Shown: positions 25,046-34,868, numbered from the stretch's first letter. The stretch: 64,000 nucleotides of DNA from a bacterium (GCA_030603495.1 JAUVXR010000011.1:11310-75309), one strand, 5' to 3'. The notes: generated from the letters alone by a model not told the origin. Numbers and translations are program-made.

Positions 25046-26779
25046 TCACTCTGGCTCGCCGATGCCCCAGTAATGAACTTCGCCCTGCTCGATCATGGCC
25101 TGTTGTTCCTGGTCAAACATCTCCATATTACTCCGGAGGCTATACAGGCCCAGTACTGCGATTATGCAGAATGCAGCGAACGTCGGCGGGAGCAGCGTCC
25201 GCAGGCTCGCGAGATAAGCTCGAAACTTGCCTGGGCGCTCTTCGGCTGAATAGCGTGCTCGCTTTCGGAGCGTCATGACCAGTGTTACAACCAACCAGCC
25301 CACAATCCCGATACCTGCTGAGACAGGTATGGCGGTGAAGTAGACCGGGTCGGCAACAGATATCGCGTCCGCGAGCATTAGGAATTTTGTGGATATGGCG
25401 AGTATCTGTCCTCCAATAACAACAATCGCCAACAGGAACAACCATTGCCAGTAGCTCCATGTGGCACGAGGGTGTGCCTCGTGCCAGTATCGGGCTGCCA
25501 CTGAGATGAGTCCTACTAGCACCCACAAGGCGAGGATGCCAGCAATCTGGGCCCAGACCACCAAGGCGTAACGCATGGGGCCTCCGAAGAAGAGAGATAG
25601 AAGTCGGGGCATGATCTGGGCGGTGTAGGCACGGACTTTTCTTTTCCAAACTGCAGCGGCATTTACATCTGCCTCATAGACCCGTGCTAGATTGCCACGG
25701 CCGTGCTGGCGCAGATAGGCGGCCAAGTTCTCCGCTCGCGCCGCATCTTTCTGCTTGCGGACCGCCTCATCGGTCGGCGCGCTTTCTTCAATCTGTCGGC
25801 CTTGCTCGCTAGTCAGGAAGGGCTGTGCGACGATCCGGGTCATCGCGACGCCAACCAGACCATCTACGATTGTGTAGGCATCGGTGCGCATGGTGTGGCC
25901 CAGGTGAATCACAGCCTCAAAGCAAGAAATCGCCTGGGCGTGGTGCCCGCGCTTACGGAAAGCTTCTCCCCGGTCGGCGAGGTTGCGTGACAGCTCGCGC
26001 AATGCCGCCGTAACAGTAAAACCTGAAGTTGCTGCCGATAGAGCCACAGTTGTCTTCAACATCGGATGCACAGAAGCCGTGTCTAACAGCTTTACCACCG
26101 CGCGTGTTGCCTCCGCCGTACCGGTGCGCCAATGCGGCCTGGTGAGACCCGACCGCAGGGCGGCAAACGCTGCTTCGTCCTGCCCCTGCTCCAGGTAGAG
26201 GTAAGCGAGCAAGTAATCGCAGGCGGCATTCTCGGCGTCTAGCTCCTGAGCATGCTGGAGTAACTCCCCCACTTCGAGCAGTCGCTGCGCATCTTCTGCA
26301 GGCCGAGCCTCTTCTGCTGCTTCATCGGCCCGGCGAGTTTGCGCCAACAGATAAAGCGCATAGCGCAGCAGAGGAGCAGGAGAGTTCGGCGCGAGTGCTA
26401 TGGCCTGCTGATAGGCGTGGTCGGGGGGCCACGGCTCGCCGAGCATATCCGCCATCTCCTGAATGGACACTTCATCCGTCTCTAACCATAATTCTGCTAT
26501 CTCTGGATCAGCCGATTCCTTCATTTTTCTCACCGTTGCGAAGGACTCTGCCATCTGCACGGAGTGCGCTGCTAGCTCGGCGTAGCCCAACCACAAATCG
26601 GCGTCGTCGGGATGCTGCTGGACGATAGCATCAGCCTGCGCCTTGGTGACCCCCAAGAGGATAGGCCCAATGTCCCGGCCGTGGAAGATCATCAACGCAG
26701 TCTCCCGCAGCGCCGGTACCGCCGCCAGCAATGCTACGCCAACCACTAGGAGAATGGCCGTAAGCCGGCCTGCGCGCAT
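25046..26779 (-). CDS. TPR-like membrane protein with four C-terminal transmembrane helices
   Basis: About 577 residues from the ATG at 26779, which has GGAG seven bases upstream; an ATG at 26797 is also possible. An N-terminal signal anchor (LTAILLVVGVALLAAVP) is followed by about 340 residues of helical TPR-type repeats, then four hydrophobic helices (about 400-425, 440-465, 490-515 and 545-565) and a short Glu/Met-rich tail. The topology puts a large periplasmic helical domain on a membrane base. No enzyme motif is visible. Role unknown. Confidence 0.7.
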   Translation of the reverse strand: MRAGRLTAILLVVGVALLAAVPALRETALMIFHGRDIGPILLGVTKAQADAIVQQHPDDADLWLGYAELAAHSVQMAESFATVRKMKESADPEIAELWLETDEVSIQEMADMLGEPWPPDHAYQQAIALAPNSPAPLLRYALYLLAQTRRADEAAEEARPAEDAQRLLEVGELLQHAQELDAENAACDYLLAYLYLEQGQDEAAFAALRSGLTRPHWRTGTAEATRAVVKLLDTASVHPMLKTTVALSAATSGFTVTAALRELSRNLADRGEAFRKRGHHAQAISCFEAVIHLGHTMRTDAYTIVDGLVGVAMTRIVAQPFLTSEQGRQIEESAPTDEAVRKQKDAARAENLAAYLRQHGRGNLARVYEADVNAAAVWKRKVRAYTAQIMPRLLSLFFGGPMRYALVVWAQIAGILALWVLVGLISVAARYWHEAHPRATWSYWQWLFLLAIVVIGGQILAISTKFLMLADAISVADPVYFTAIPVSAGIGIVGWLVVTLVMTLRKRARYSAEERPGKFRAYLASLRTLLPPTFAAFCIIAVLGLYSLRSNMEMFDQEQQAMIEQGEVHYWGIGEPE

Positions 26780-26821
26780 GGCATTGCTCCGTTCCATTTC
26801 ACAGTCAATTATACCACAGAC

Positions 26822-27330
26822 TGACTGCTGAGGGCAGGAATTCCCGCAAGCGGGCCGGCGATACTCGCTTATGACTTGTTAGCTGGTGACCGACTGGGTT
26901 GCCTGGGGGATTGGCTCAAGCGGATACGCTGAGACCAGCCCTGCGGGGTTCGCCCGCCCCCCGAGGGTATTCATGATATTGAGGGTGACGGAAATAAAGG
27001 GACAAGAAATGCTCGAAAGCGCACGAACCTTGCGCGGGAGCGGCTGTCGCCTTCGTCAAGCGGCTACGCAACCGTCGCCCCCCGCTTCACTGGCCCACTG
27101 AGCATACATGTTAGCTCACTGCCCGCCCGTGTCCAGAAAGCGCTGATGTCGAACAAGTGGCGCTGGGCTTGATTGAGTACGCCGCATAGGTACCTCCTGC
27201 CGCTGTACGGACTCCCTGACACTGCTAGGGCACGCTCTGCCACGCGCGCACATTCGCCTGCGTGTCCGCTCAAACAGCCGCCCGCTGGTCATTCAAGCCT
27301 CCGATGCCCACTCCGCAGTATCACATTCCC
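26822..27330. other. Intergenic region with no recognised gene
   Basis: About 500 bases separate the TPR membrane gene from the end of the PD40 gene. Short frames exist on both strands, but none has a ribosome site or motif. I see no riboswitch or tRNA here. Confidence 0.4.
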
Positions 27331-28260
27331 TCAATTCGGAGACCACGCCGGCCAGGACTCTTTGTCCGCGGTGTCTGTGAGCTTGGCTCGTGCAGTGCCG
27401 TCGGCATTCATCACGTAAATGTCGTATGATCCGAGCACGTTGCTCTGGAATGCAATATTGGCGCCGTCCGGGGACCATGTCGGACCCAAATCCGCCGCGG
27501 AGCTGTCGTTGGTAAGATTGGTTTGCCCAGTGCCGTCGGCATTCATCACGTAGATCTCGTAGTCATAGCCGCCAGCTTCCCTCCTGGTAAAGGCAATCTC
27601 ACTGCCATCGGGGGACCACGCCGGGTGCAGGTCCACCCCCAGGCTACTGGTAAGCCTGGTTTGGCCACTGCCGTCGGCATTCATCACGTAGATCTCAGAG
27701 CCGCCGTTGCGCTCGCTCTTGAAGGCGATCTTGCTGCCGTCGGGCGACCACGCCGGATGCAGGTCCAACCCTGGGCTGTTTGTAAGGTTGGTTGACGCGG
27801 TGCCATCAGCGTCCATCACGTAGATTTCGTAGTCTCCGACGAGGTCGCTTTGGAAGGCAATATTGCTACCGTCTGGGGACCACGCCGGAGCCGATTCCGC
27901 CGTCGAGGTGTTGGTAAGTCTGGTTTGCGCGCTACCGTCGGCGTTCATCACGTAAATCTCAGAGTTGCCGTCGCGCTCGCTTCTGAAGGCGATATTGGTG
28001 CTGTCGGGCGACCACGCGGGGGTGGCATCCAACGCCAGATTGTTTGTGAGATTGGTTTGGCGCGTGCCGTCGCCGTTCATCACGTAGATTTCGTGGTTCC
28101 CGTCACGGGTTGTGCAGAAGGCAATACTGCCCGTCGCTGCCGATGCAGCACCACCTGTTGGTGGTAATAGGGAAGCACCTCCTCCACATCCGGCAAGCAC
28201 AAGCATAAACGGCAGTGCCGCTACAAGAATGAGTCCGCGTTGCTGATAGCTTTTCATCAT
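27331..28260 (-). CDS. PD40/TolB-like beta-propeller lipoprotein
   Basis: About 309 residues beginning at ATG 28260 or 28257 behind AGGAGG. A signal peptide ends in the lipobox LAGC. The mature part contains six near-identical repeats of about 43 residues, each with [18 protein letters not shown] and TNLTN or TRLTN, as in TolB-like six-bladed propellers. The chain stops at PAWSPN, which closes the last blade against the first. Likely a periplasmic or surface protein-binding module. It has an unusually long structured leader and a strong promoter. Confidence 0.85.
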   Translation of the reverse strand: MMKSYQQRGLILVAALPFMLVLAGCGGGASLLPPTGGAASAATGSIAFCTTRDGNHEIYVMNGDGTRQTNLTNNLALDATPAWSPDSTNIAFRSERDGNSEIYVMNADGSAQTRLTNTSTAESAPAWSPDGSNIAFQSDLVGDYEIYVMDADGTASTNLTNSPGLDLHPAWSPDGSKIAFKSERNGGSEIYVMNADGSGQTRLTSSLGVDLHPAWSPDGSEIAFTRREAGGYDYEIYVMNADGTGQTNLTNDSSAADLGPTWSPDGANIAFQSNVLGSYDIYVMNADGTARAKLTDTADKESWPAWSPN

Positions 28261-28457
28261 TTGACCTCCTGGCATTCGCCTGGGTTGTACGGGTTGTCAT
28301 CGCTGCGATAACCCGAGGGTCCGAAAACAGAAGACCGCCTGAGTGTGACGCGACTAGCGCGTGCCCCCAAGCGGTCTGAACTGTCGTTCAGAACCTGTAA
28401 GACCGATTTGTTGCGAACTGCCAGAATAGGTGGATCTGGCAGGTACGTCCACATTGT
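28261..28457 (-). promoter_or_regulatory. Structured mRNA leader (candidate attenuator or riboswitch)
   Basis: The leader between the predicted start (about 28457) and the PD40 ATG can form four hairpins, in transcript order: CTGCCAGA/TCTGGCAG (28418-28442, 8 bp), TCTGAAC/GTTCAGA (28375-28392, 7 bp, 4-base loop), AGACCGC/GCGGTCT (28332-28377, 7 bp, with an inner ACGCG/CGCGT stem) and GGGTT/AACCC with inner ATCG/CGAT (28291-28314). The third is followed by TCTGTTTTC, as in an intrinsic terminator, and shares three bases with the second, so they compete. It matches no riboswitch class I know. Confidence 0.5.
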
Positions 28458-28464
28458 CTACACA

Positions 28465-28493
28465 ATGGTAACATATATCCACAAAATTGTCAA
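28465..28493 (-). promoter_or_regulatory. Promoter for the PD40 lipoprotein transcript
   Basis: On the minus strand, TTGACA (28488-28493) and TACCAT (28465-28470) are separated by exactly 17 bases. The region is AT-rich compared with its surroundings. It lies about 200 bases before the start codon. Confidence 0.65.
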
Positions 28494-28806
28494 GGCCCAC
28501 TCACTTCGTGCCTAACGGTGCTACCTCCGGTAAACGTCGACCACGGCGAGCGACACACTGATAGCAGCAGTAGAGAGTCTGGGAAAAGCAGTTGTTGCAG
28601 GACTTCACTACGGAGAATAGATGTGGGACAGGTGGCTAAAGTATTTGGCCGAGTAGCCGATAAACTCATGCCGGAGGGCATGTGCGCTCGCTTCCTAGGC
28701 CTGAAATAGCACAGGCTGACAGGCGCTGATACCCCAGAACAACCTGACCGGCGCAGCAGGAGAGGCTGGCAGAAAGCCGCACAACTTCAAGGGAGGTGCA
28801 GTTCCG

Positions 28807-29214
28807 ATGGTGCGACCAGTTTTGAGTTCTGTGGTAACGGTGTTGGTTGTTTGTTTCTTCGTGACACTGCTAGGCTGTCATGGAGGGGAACCTGCTGGCT
28901 CGGCCGCTGGGTATGTATACGTATTGGAGGAGCTTGGTGGTGCCGCGGTCAGCGTGCTGCCCCCTATAATCATCAGCGAGAGCAGCACCCCCCCCGAAGG
29001 CTATGTGCCGGCTGTAGGCGCGGTGGTGACGATAGGCCAGAGCTACATCGATACCAACGATCTGGGGTTCTATGTGCTCTCGGGTTTGCCTCCTGGAACG
29101 TATGACTTGGAGGTTGACATTGATGACGATGGGGTCGTGGACATAGCGGTGGAGATAACGATCGTAGCTGGCGAAACGACCTGGGGGGATGACCACGACG
29201 AGGGTGGCGCGTAG
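28807..29214 (+). CDS. Small lipoprotein with carboxypeptidase-regulatory-like domain
   Basis: The 135-residue protein has a good ribosome site (GGGAGGTG), a signal peptide with lipobox LLGC at residues 20-23, and a single beta-sandwich. VGAVVTIGQSYIDTNDLGFYVLSGLPPGTYDLEV is typical of the regulatory fold also seen in SdrD B-type and TonB-plug-associated domains; it is quoted here only to residue-class level. The acidic tail (DIDDDGVVDIAVE) could bind calcium. It sits just before the YjbH-like gene and may work with it. Confidence 0.65.
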   Translation: MVRPVLSSVVTVLVVCFFVTLLGCHGGEPAGSAAGYVYVLEELGGAAVSVLPPIIISESSTPPEGYVPAVGAVVTIGQSYIDTNDLGFYVLSGLPPGTYDLEVDIDDDGVVDIAVEITIVAGETTWGDDHDEGGA

Positions 29215-29216
29215 GT

Positions 29217-29236
29217 CTCAGGCAGCACGGCCTGAG
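29217..29236 (+). terminator. Hairpin after the lipoprotein gene
   Basis: CTCAGGC and GCCTGAG form a 7-bp stem three bases after the stop codon region, without a T-tract. A second G/C hairpin (CGGGGGG with CCCCCCG) lies further down before 29330. No gene is seen in 29237-29474. Confidence 0.4.
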
Positions 29237-29474
29237 GCCCTCTAGATGTCTTCCGTACTGCCGTGTGCACTGAGTTCGTAAGGGCGGGGGGTGCCTTCTT
29301 GAGTGCCCCCCGGTTCGTGGGGATGCTGCCAACCGGCAGCATTTCTTCCTGCACAAGCACATACTCGGCACCAACGCGAGGGGCCCCGATGGAGTGCCGC
29401 TGGGTAAGCGCTGGCATTGTGCGTGATCACGCTTCCGGTCCAATCATTCGGCTATTAAAGAGGAAGCATCGACT

Positions 29475-31778
29475 GTGAGACTGTTCCGGGGCCAAACCGG
29501 CCGCGTCCTTACTCAACCCCTGCCTCTCTTCGTCTGTGCAGCCCTTATTGTAGCTGTCACTATTGCTCCATGCTACAGCGCAGAGGCGCCAGTCCCCGAG
29601 CTGACTGTCAGGCTCCAGACACTGGGAATAGGAATCGTCGAGAGCGCGCTGTCTGACACAGCTCTGCGGGTGGTCTTTGACAGTCCCCGAGACCGCGACG
29701 AGATGCTGGCAATGTGCTCGGTGCTGAGGATTGCTAGTGAATATGCCCCCAAAGAGGGCTTGCTCGAAGTAGTCGCGACACGAAGTAATAAGCCGCTCTT
29801 CCAGGTGCGAACGCGGGCCGCCAATGTGGAGGAATTCATCAATCGTAACCTCGCCAGACGCCGGCAGCCGGTGCTAGAGCAGCTCCCGGCGAGGCAGCGC
29901 GAGGGACGAATATCGAGGGCACAGAGCAGACGAACTGAGGAGATCGTCATCAACCCCGATGTCGAGGCACCGCGCGAGAAGAAGGCGCAAGCCAGCGCTG
30001 AGGACATCGCCTGCGCACTTGTCGCCCTCTATCTTGAGAACGTGCAAGTGGCATGGCAGCACAACGGGGACCTCAACGTTCGGTTCGAGAATCGGACATA
30101 TCGGAGTGATGCAGCAGCGCTGGGCAAGATACTGGGAACCATCGCCGGCATGGTCGAGCCTGACACACTCGTAAGGGTGTTGGCTCTTCGAGACGAAGTT
30201 GTGCTCGGGCGCTTTACCTGCCGTGCCCAGGCCTATCAAGAGCTTCAGGCCCCCGAGGTCAGCGCCGGAGGAAGCACACCCAAGCTGGACACTGATCTGG
30301 ACTTGCAGAGGGGAGCGTGGCCGCAAACCCTTCGCGAGGCTACACCCCGATTGAACTCAAGCCGGGGCCGCTTTGACCTACTCCTGAGGCCGGCATTGGA
30401 ATACCGCATTGGCGGCGAGCTCGATCCTTGGGAGAGCACGCCACTGTTGAAGCCCGAACTTACGGTGGGCTTGGGCAAGGGGTTGCGGGCCTCCGCACGC
30501 GGTAGAGCAGTGCTAGACCAATGGGGCTGGTCAGTGGACCGCGCCTTGCTCAGCAAGGTAGGAAGAGCAGGTAATGCCAGCCTGCTGTGGACCGCGAGTG
30601 TGGGGAAGTTCAGGCACCGCAGATATGGGGGATTCTTTGAAGGACAGTGGATTGATAGCAGCGACCGGACGCGTCTGGGCACCAGACTGGCCGTGCTGGG
30701 ACTGGATTTCGGGCATCGCCATTTTGAGATGCTGACGGGCTATATTGAGCGCGAGTTTGGCGAGCTTGGCCTCACGGCTCGGGCCACCTGTGGCAACTTC
30801 TTGGAATTCAGAGAGAAAGGCTACCTTCTCGAACTGGAGCGGCGGTTCGGCGAGACTACACTCAGGTTGGCGGGCACTCGCGGGCTGGCTACTAACCGAC
30901 TGCTGCTCCGTCTGTCGCTACCATTTGGCGGACCCAGGCAAGGCCAGCCCAGGGGCCTAAGAGTCCGGCCCAGCAGCTCGTTTGAACTTGACTACGGCTC
31001 GACCACCGTGCCGGTGGGCGACGCAATGTGGGATACTCCAGACCTTCGAAGCTTCCGGGGGGAACTCACACTGCCCTACACAAGCAGCCATCCGGAGCGT
31101 CTCGTGGAGGCGCTCGCACGGCCAGTTGACGGAGACGAGTGGCGGGTCGCCCCTTCTTTTGAAGGTATCACCGGGCTGATCCGTACACCTACTGCCGATG
31201 TGATTCCAGATGGCCACTACGTGCTGGGCTGCAGCTGGATTCCCAAAGAATATACGAGCGGGGTGCATCAGGGGAAGTCCCGATCTCGACCGACTTACGC
31301 TAGTGTTGGCTTCTTGCCAAACCTCGAATTGAACTTCCGCTTTACCTTCTACGATGACGTCACGGCGCAGTTCCCCGGCGTCGTGACGCAGTGGCCGTAT
31401 GATCTGGACCGATCCTTCAGTGCGCAGTACCAGGCGTGGCGACAAAAGGGCGGACGGCCGGCTTTGGCCGTCGGTATGCAGGACATCAAGTTCGGCGACG
31501 ATTCACCCAAAGTGGGCCGTGCACAATACGCGGTGGCCAGCCATCAATTCGATGATTTGCGCCTCCACTTGGGGATAGGCAGGGGACGCTACCAGGGCCT
31601 CTTTGGTGGTATCGAGGCCCGCCTCAGCGATCGCATAAAGCTGATGGGCGAATATGACACGAATAATGTAAACCTGGGATTACGCCTCCACTTATCTCAC
31701 GGTCTCACCCTTGACGCAGCCTGGCCTGACACTACTGACTTCGGCGCTGCGGTCAGTTACCAGGGAGCATTCCCCTAG
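29475..31778 (+). CDS. YjbH-like exopolysaccharide-associated outer-membrane protein
   Basis: A 767-residue secreted protein starting at GTG 29475 behind AGAGGAAG. The signal peptide covers about residues 12-36. The C-terminal part carries the signature of the YjbH family: GITGLIRTPTADVIPDGHY, then VGFLPNLELNFRFTF, KFGDDSPKVG, GLFGGIEARLSDRIKLMGEY and VNLGLRLHLS. Long alternating strands fit an outer-membrane barrel. E. coli YjbH belongs to a polysaccharide operon (yjbEFGH). The partners are not here, but a lipoprotein gene precedes it. The N-terminal 250 residues (repeated alpha/beta motifs) are not recognised. Confidence 0.8.
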   Translation: MRLFRGQTGRVLTQPLPLFVCAALIVAVTIAPCYSAEAPVPELTVRLQTLGIGIVESALSDTALRVVFDSPRDRDEMLAMCSVLRIASEYAPKEGLLEVVATRSNKPLFQVRTRAANVEEFINRNLARRRQPVLEQLPARQREGRISRAQSRRTEEIVINPDVEAPREKKAQASAEDIACALVALYLENVQVAWQHNGDLNVRFENRTYRSDAAALGKILGTIAGMVEPDTLVRVLALRDEVVLGRFTCRAQAYQELQAPEVSAGGSTPKLDTDLDLQRGAWPQTLREATPRLNSSRGRFDLLLRPALEYRIGGELDPWESTPLLKPELTVGLGKGLRASARGRAVLDQWGWSVDRALLSKVGRAGNASLLWTASVGKFRHRRYGGFFEGQWIDSSDRTRLGTRLAVLGLDFGHRHFEMLTGYIEREFGELGLTARATCGNFLEFREKGYLLELERRFGETTLRLAGTRGLATNRLLLRLSLPFGGPRQGQPRGLRVRPSSSFELDYGSTTVPVGDAMWDTPDLRSFRGELTLPYTSSHPERLVEALARPVDGDEWRVAPSFEGITGLIRTPTADVIPDGHYVLGCSWIPKEYTSGVHQGKSRSRPTYASVGFLPNLELNFRFTFYDDVTAQFPGVVTQWPYDLDRSFSAQYQAWRQKGGRPALAVGMQDIKFGDDSPKVGRAQYAVASHQFDDLRLHLGIGRGRYQGLFGGIEARLSDRIKLMGEYDTNNVNLGLRLHLSHGLTLDAAWPDTTDFGAAVSYQGAFP

Positions 31779-32163
31779 TTTATCTATCAGTCCACTGGCC
31801 CATCGAGTAAGCGAGATAACTCACGAGCCACATGGGCTATCTTAGGTATCTGGCGGCTTCTTGGGCCATTCTTGGCTGCGCCCATCTGCAATCCCTGACG
31901 AGGACTACGTCCTCGCCCCAGCCGATACCTTCGCTATTCAACTGCGCCAGGGCAGAACACGCAACTGCGACCATCAATCCCCCATCGTGGCCAGTAGACC
32001 GTCCGCGTTGGGAGGGATTTGAGTGAGCGGCAAGGAATCTTATGGTGAACGAGGCCCCGTGCGCAGCAGCTCTGCTTATCGCGTAATGCTGGCGCTACCC
32101 AATTTGAGGGGAACGGTTGGACACGCGTTACGCAACAGGATATTTCGCAAAGGAGGATGATCA
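31779..32163. other. Intergenic region upstream of rubrerythrin
   Basis: About 385 bases without a supported gene. One perfect 7-bp hairpin (CGAGGAC/GTCCTCG, TAC loop) lies at 31899-31915. A promoter for rubrerythrin is expected here, but I could not define a convincing one. Confidence 0.4.
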
Positions 32164-32742
32164 GTGGTGAACAGCATCAAGGGAACACAGACGGAAAAGA
32201 GCCTGTTGGCGGCGTTTGCCGGGGAGTCACAAGCGCGCAACCGGTATGCCTATTTCGCCAGCGTTGCCCGGAAAGAGGGCTACGAGCAGATTGCAGCTAT
32301 CTTTCGGGAAACAGCCGGGAACGAAAAGGAGCACGCGGAGGTCTTCTTCGGCTATCTGGAAGGTGGGGAGGTGGAGATCACGGCCGGATATCCGGCTGGG
32401 GTAATAGGCGATACGCTGACCAATCTGAGGGACGCGGCTGCTGGCGAGAAGCTGGAATGGAGTACGCTGTATCCCGATTTCGAAGAAGTCGCCCGTGCTG
32501 AGGGCTTCTCCGAGATCGCGGCCTCCTTCGGTGAGATTGCGGAGGTCGAAGAATACCACGAGCGGCGGTACAATATCCTAGCCAACCGCGTGGCAGACGG
32601 TGGAGTCTTCAAGCGCGCTGAGCCGATCAAGTGGAAGTGTCGCAACTGCGGCTACGTCCACGAGGGCACGGAAGCGCCCGCGGTCTGCCCGGCTTGCAGG
32701 CATGTCCAGGCCTACTACGAGCCCTGGGCCGAAAACTACTGA
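32164..32742 (+). CDS. rbr: Rubrerythrin
   Basis: A 192-residue classical rubrerythrin that reduces hydrogen peroxide in the cytoplasm of anaerobes. The four-helix diiron domain (about 1-140) carries the paired ExxH-type ligands (GNEKEHAEVFF, EVEEYHERRY and two further glutamates). The C-terminal rubredoxin-like domain has C-x2-C-x12-C-x2-C (CRNC to CPAC). Translation starts at GTG 32164 after an excellent AAAGGAGGATG site. It opens the stress island of this window. Confidence 0.95.
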   Translation: MVNSIKGTQTEKSLLAAFAGESQARNRYAYFASVARKEGYEQIAAIFRETAGNEKEHAEVFFGYLEGGEVEITAGYPAGVIGDTLTNLRDAAAGEKLEWSTLYPDFEEVARAEGFSEIAASFGEIAEVEEYHERRYNILANRVADGGVFKRAEPIKWKCRNCGYVHEGTEAPAVCPACRHVQAYYEPWAENY

Positions 32743-32879
32743 GGTGTAGCTGAGGTAAGCAAGCTAACGGTTGGCGACCGGTTCTGTAGTGCTGTAGCGT
32801 TTGACTGAGGTCACACCTGCAAACGCACGATCCCTGGCGAGGTTACGCGGGCAATCCAACGATGAGACGGGAGGCAGCC

Positions 32880-34241
32880 ATGACTGCGAGCAGTGGTCAC
32901 GTCAACTTCATAGTCATTCTGTGCGACAACCTGGGATATGGTGACTTGGGGTGCTACGGCCACCCGCTCCATCGCACCCCGAGCGTGGACCGGATGGCCC
33001 GGGAGGGTATGCTCTTCACCGACTTCTACGTTACCAGCGGTGTGTGCACTCCCTCGCGCGCCAGTCTGATGACCGGTTGTTACGCTCAGCGCGTTGACAT
33101 GCACAAGAGCGACAAGGGCGGGGCGGTGCTGAAGCCAGTAGCAACCAAGGGCCTGAACCCGGACGAGATTACCGTGGCCCGGTTGCTTCGGGGCCGTGGT
33201 TACGCCACCGGGTGTGTCGGCAAATGGCACTTGGGTGATCAGCCACCCTTCCTTCCTACTCGGCATGGCTTCGAGTACTACTTCGGGATCCCGTACAGCG
33301 AGGACATGGTCCCGAGGATAAACGCCGACTGGCCGCCCCTGCCGCTGATGCGCAACGAGGAGGTCATCGAGGCGCCCGTCCATCTGCCCACAATCACTGA
33401 ACGCTACACCCGCGAAGCAATCGCGTTCATAGAGCGCAATGTGGGACAGCCCTTCTTACTGTATGTTCCGCAGGCGCTGCCGGGCAGTGCGCCGATTCCC
33501 GAGGTGGGTGAGGCCTTCGCGGGACAGTCCGGCAATGCAGAGTACGGGGACTCGGTGGAGGAGCTCGACTGGTCCACAGGCGAGATTCTTAGCGCGGTGC
33601 AGAGGCTGGGACTGGACGAGCGGACGCTCGTGATCTTCACCTCAGACAACGGCACCCCCAAGGACCACGGTGGCAGCAATGCGCCACTGCGCGGCTCGTA
33701 TAGCACGTGGGAGGGCGGGATGCGAGTGCCTTGCGTGATGTGGTGGCCCGGGAGTATCCCTATCGGGCACACGTGCGGGGAGCTGTGCACCACCATGGAC
33801 TTGCTGCCGACCTTCGCCCGGTTGGCGGGGACGGAGCCGCCTGGGGACCGCACTATTGACGGCCACGACATTCGGCCGCTGCTCTATGGCGAAGAGGGTG
33901 CCACCTCGCCTTACCGGGCGTTCTACTACTACCATATGGATGAGCTCCATGCCGTTCGCTCAGGCCGTTGGAAGCTGCACCTGTCTCGCCACAATCGCCG
34001 CGCCTTCTACCCCGAGGACGCTGGTCCTACGCGCGCTCTTCTGTTCGATGTAGTCGGCGATCCCGGGGAGACAGAGAACGTGGCCGGCCAGCACCCGGAC
34101 GTGGTGGCTGCCCTGACGGCGTTGGCTGAAGAGGCCCGGGAGGAGCTTGGGGACACGGACAAGCACATGGACAGGCCGGGGAAGGGTATCCGACCGGCAG
34201 CTCACTACCTCGATGCTACACCGCGTGTGCCGGACCGATAA
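32880..34241 (+). CDS. Sulfatase (arylsulfatase family)
   Basis: About 453 residues from the ATG at 32880, which has GGGAGG upstream. The metal-binding start is VILCDNLGYGDLGCYGH, and the active site CTPSRASLMTG has the cysteine that is converted to formylglycine. The later FTSDNGTPKDHGG supplies further ligands. There is no signal peptide, so it acts in the cytoplasm or is exported by other means. Such enzymes remove sulfate from sulfated sugars or aryl esters. No maturation enzyme is seen in the window, and no polysaccharide-use genes surround it. Confidence 0.9.
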   Translation: MTASSGHVNFIVILCDNLGYGDLGCYGHPLHRTPSVDRMAREGMLFTDFYVTSGVCTPSRASLMTGCYAQRVDMHKSDKGGAVLKPVATKGLNPDEITVARLLRGRGYATGCVGKWHLGDQPPFLPTRHGFEYYFGIPYSEDMVPRINADWPPLPLMRNEEVIEAPVHLPTITERYTREAIAFIERNVGQPFLLYVPQALPGSAPIPEVGEAFAGQSGNAEYGDSVEELDWSTGEILSAVQRLGLDERTLVIFTSDNGTPKDHGGSNAPLRGSYSTWEGGMRVPCVMWWPGSIPIGHTCGELCTTMDLLPTFARLAGTEPPGDRTIDGHDIRPLLYGEEGATSPYRAFYYYHMDELHAVRSGRWKLHLSRHNRRAFYPEDAGPTRALLFDVVGDPGETENVAGQHPDVVAALTALAEEAREELGDTDKHMDRPGKGIRPAAHYLDATPRVPDR

Positions 34242-34310
34242 CTGCGCCATTAGTGACAACGGCCTCGCTAAGCCAACATTGCCAGCATATCACTACAAGG
34301 CGTGCTCAGT

Positions 34311-34342
34311 TGAGCTCGAAATTAGTCCACGATGGGGATCCA
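34311..34342. repeat. 32-base direct repeat, copy A
   Basis: This sequence recurs at 35521-35552 with 27 of 32 bases identical. Shared blocks are TGAG-TCGAAAT, GTCCA and GATGGGGA-CCA. The two copies flank the cold-shock gene region. Confidence 0.6.
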
Positions 34343-34550
34343 TGCACCAGGCGAACTGCACTGTGCGTCTCATCATTCGCCTGGTCTGGCGCGGGGACGG
34401 CGACATAACAAGTGGTACTACAAACGGGGGCAGATCATAGAGCGGCACGGTAGGAAGTCAGGCCCCTGATGTGAATAGTATGACTATCACGAACCCAGAC
34501 TGTGGACAAATATCCGGCCTTCGAGGGTTCAACAGGCAAAAGAGCTGATT

Positions 34551-34766
34551 ATGGAGGAACGTGTGCGAGACGAGGAAGCACGGGTGAAATGTGACCATCT
34601 GCTTATCCGCCGAACCTGGGATGGGCGGCTCGGCAACCATATCCTCCTTGCGCACTACTACTGCACTTTAGAGGGCTCACCCGGTGTTTGCGTGCTCCCG
34701 TCTGAACACTGCGTCCTCTGTGAGCTCAACGAGTGGCAGCACTGCAACCAAGACGTGGCAAGTTGA
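34551..34766 (+). CDS. Possible 71-residue Cys-rich small protein
   Basis: A free-standing frame in a 700-base gap starts MEERVRDEEARVKCDH. It carries six cysteines and several histidines, including CVLPSEHCVLC, which could bind a metal. Upstream is AAAGAG, a weak ribosome site. No homology is recognised. It may be chance; the rest of 34242-34868 shows no gene. Confidence 0.3.
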   Translation: MEERVRDEEARVKCDHLLIRRTWDGRLGNHILLAHYYCTLEGSPGVCVLPSEHCVLCELNEWQHCNQDVAS

Positions 34767-34868
34767 TTCCGGAAGGCCACACAAAGGTGGTTGAGGGGGT
34801 AAAGTCGGAGTATTGACTGGGAATAGCTGCCCGTCCTTTCCACTCACAGATAGCACAGATACACGCAA

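Noticed and set aside
26880-26990. Possible riboswitch (GCTGAGACC near GGGTGAC)
   Set aside because: GCTGAGACC recalls the TPP core, but the rest of the consensus and a downstream thiamine gene are missing.
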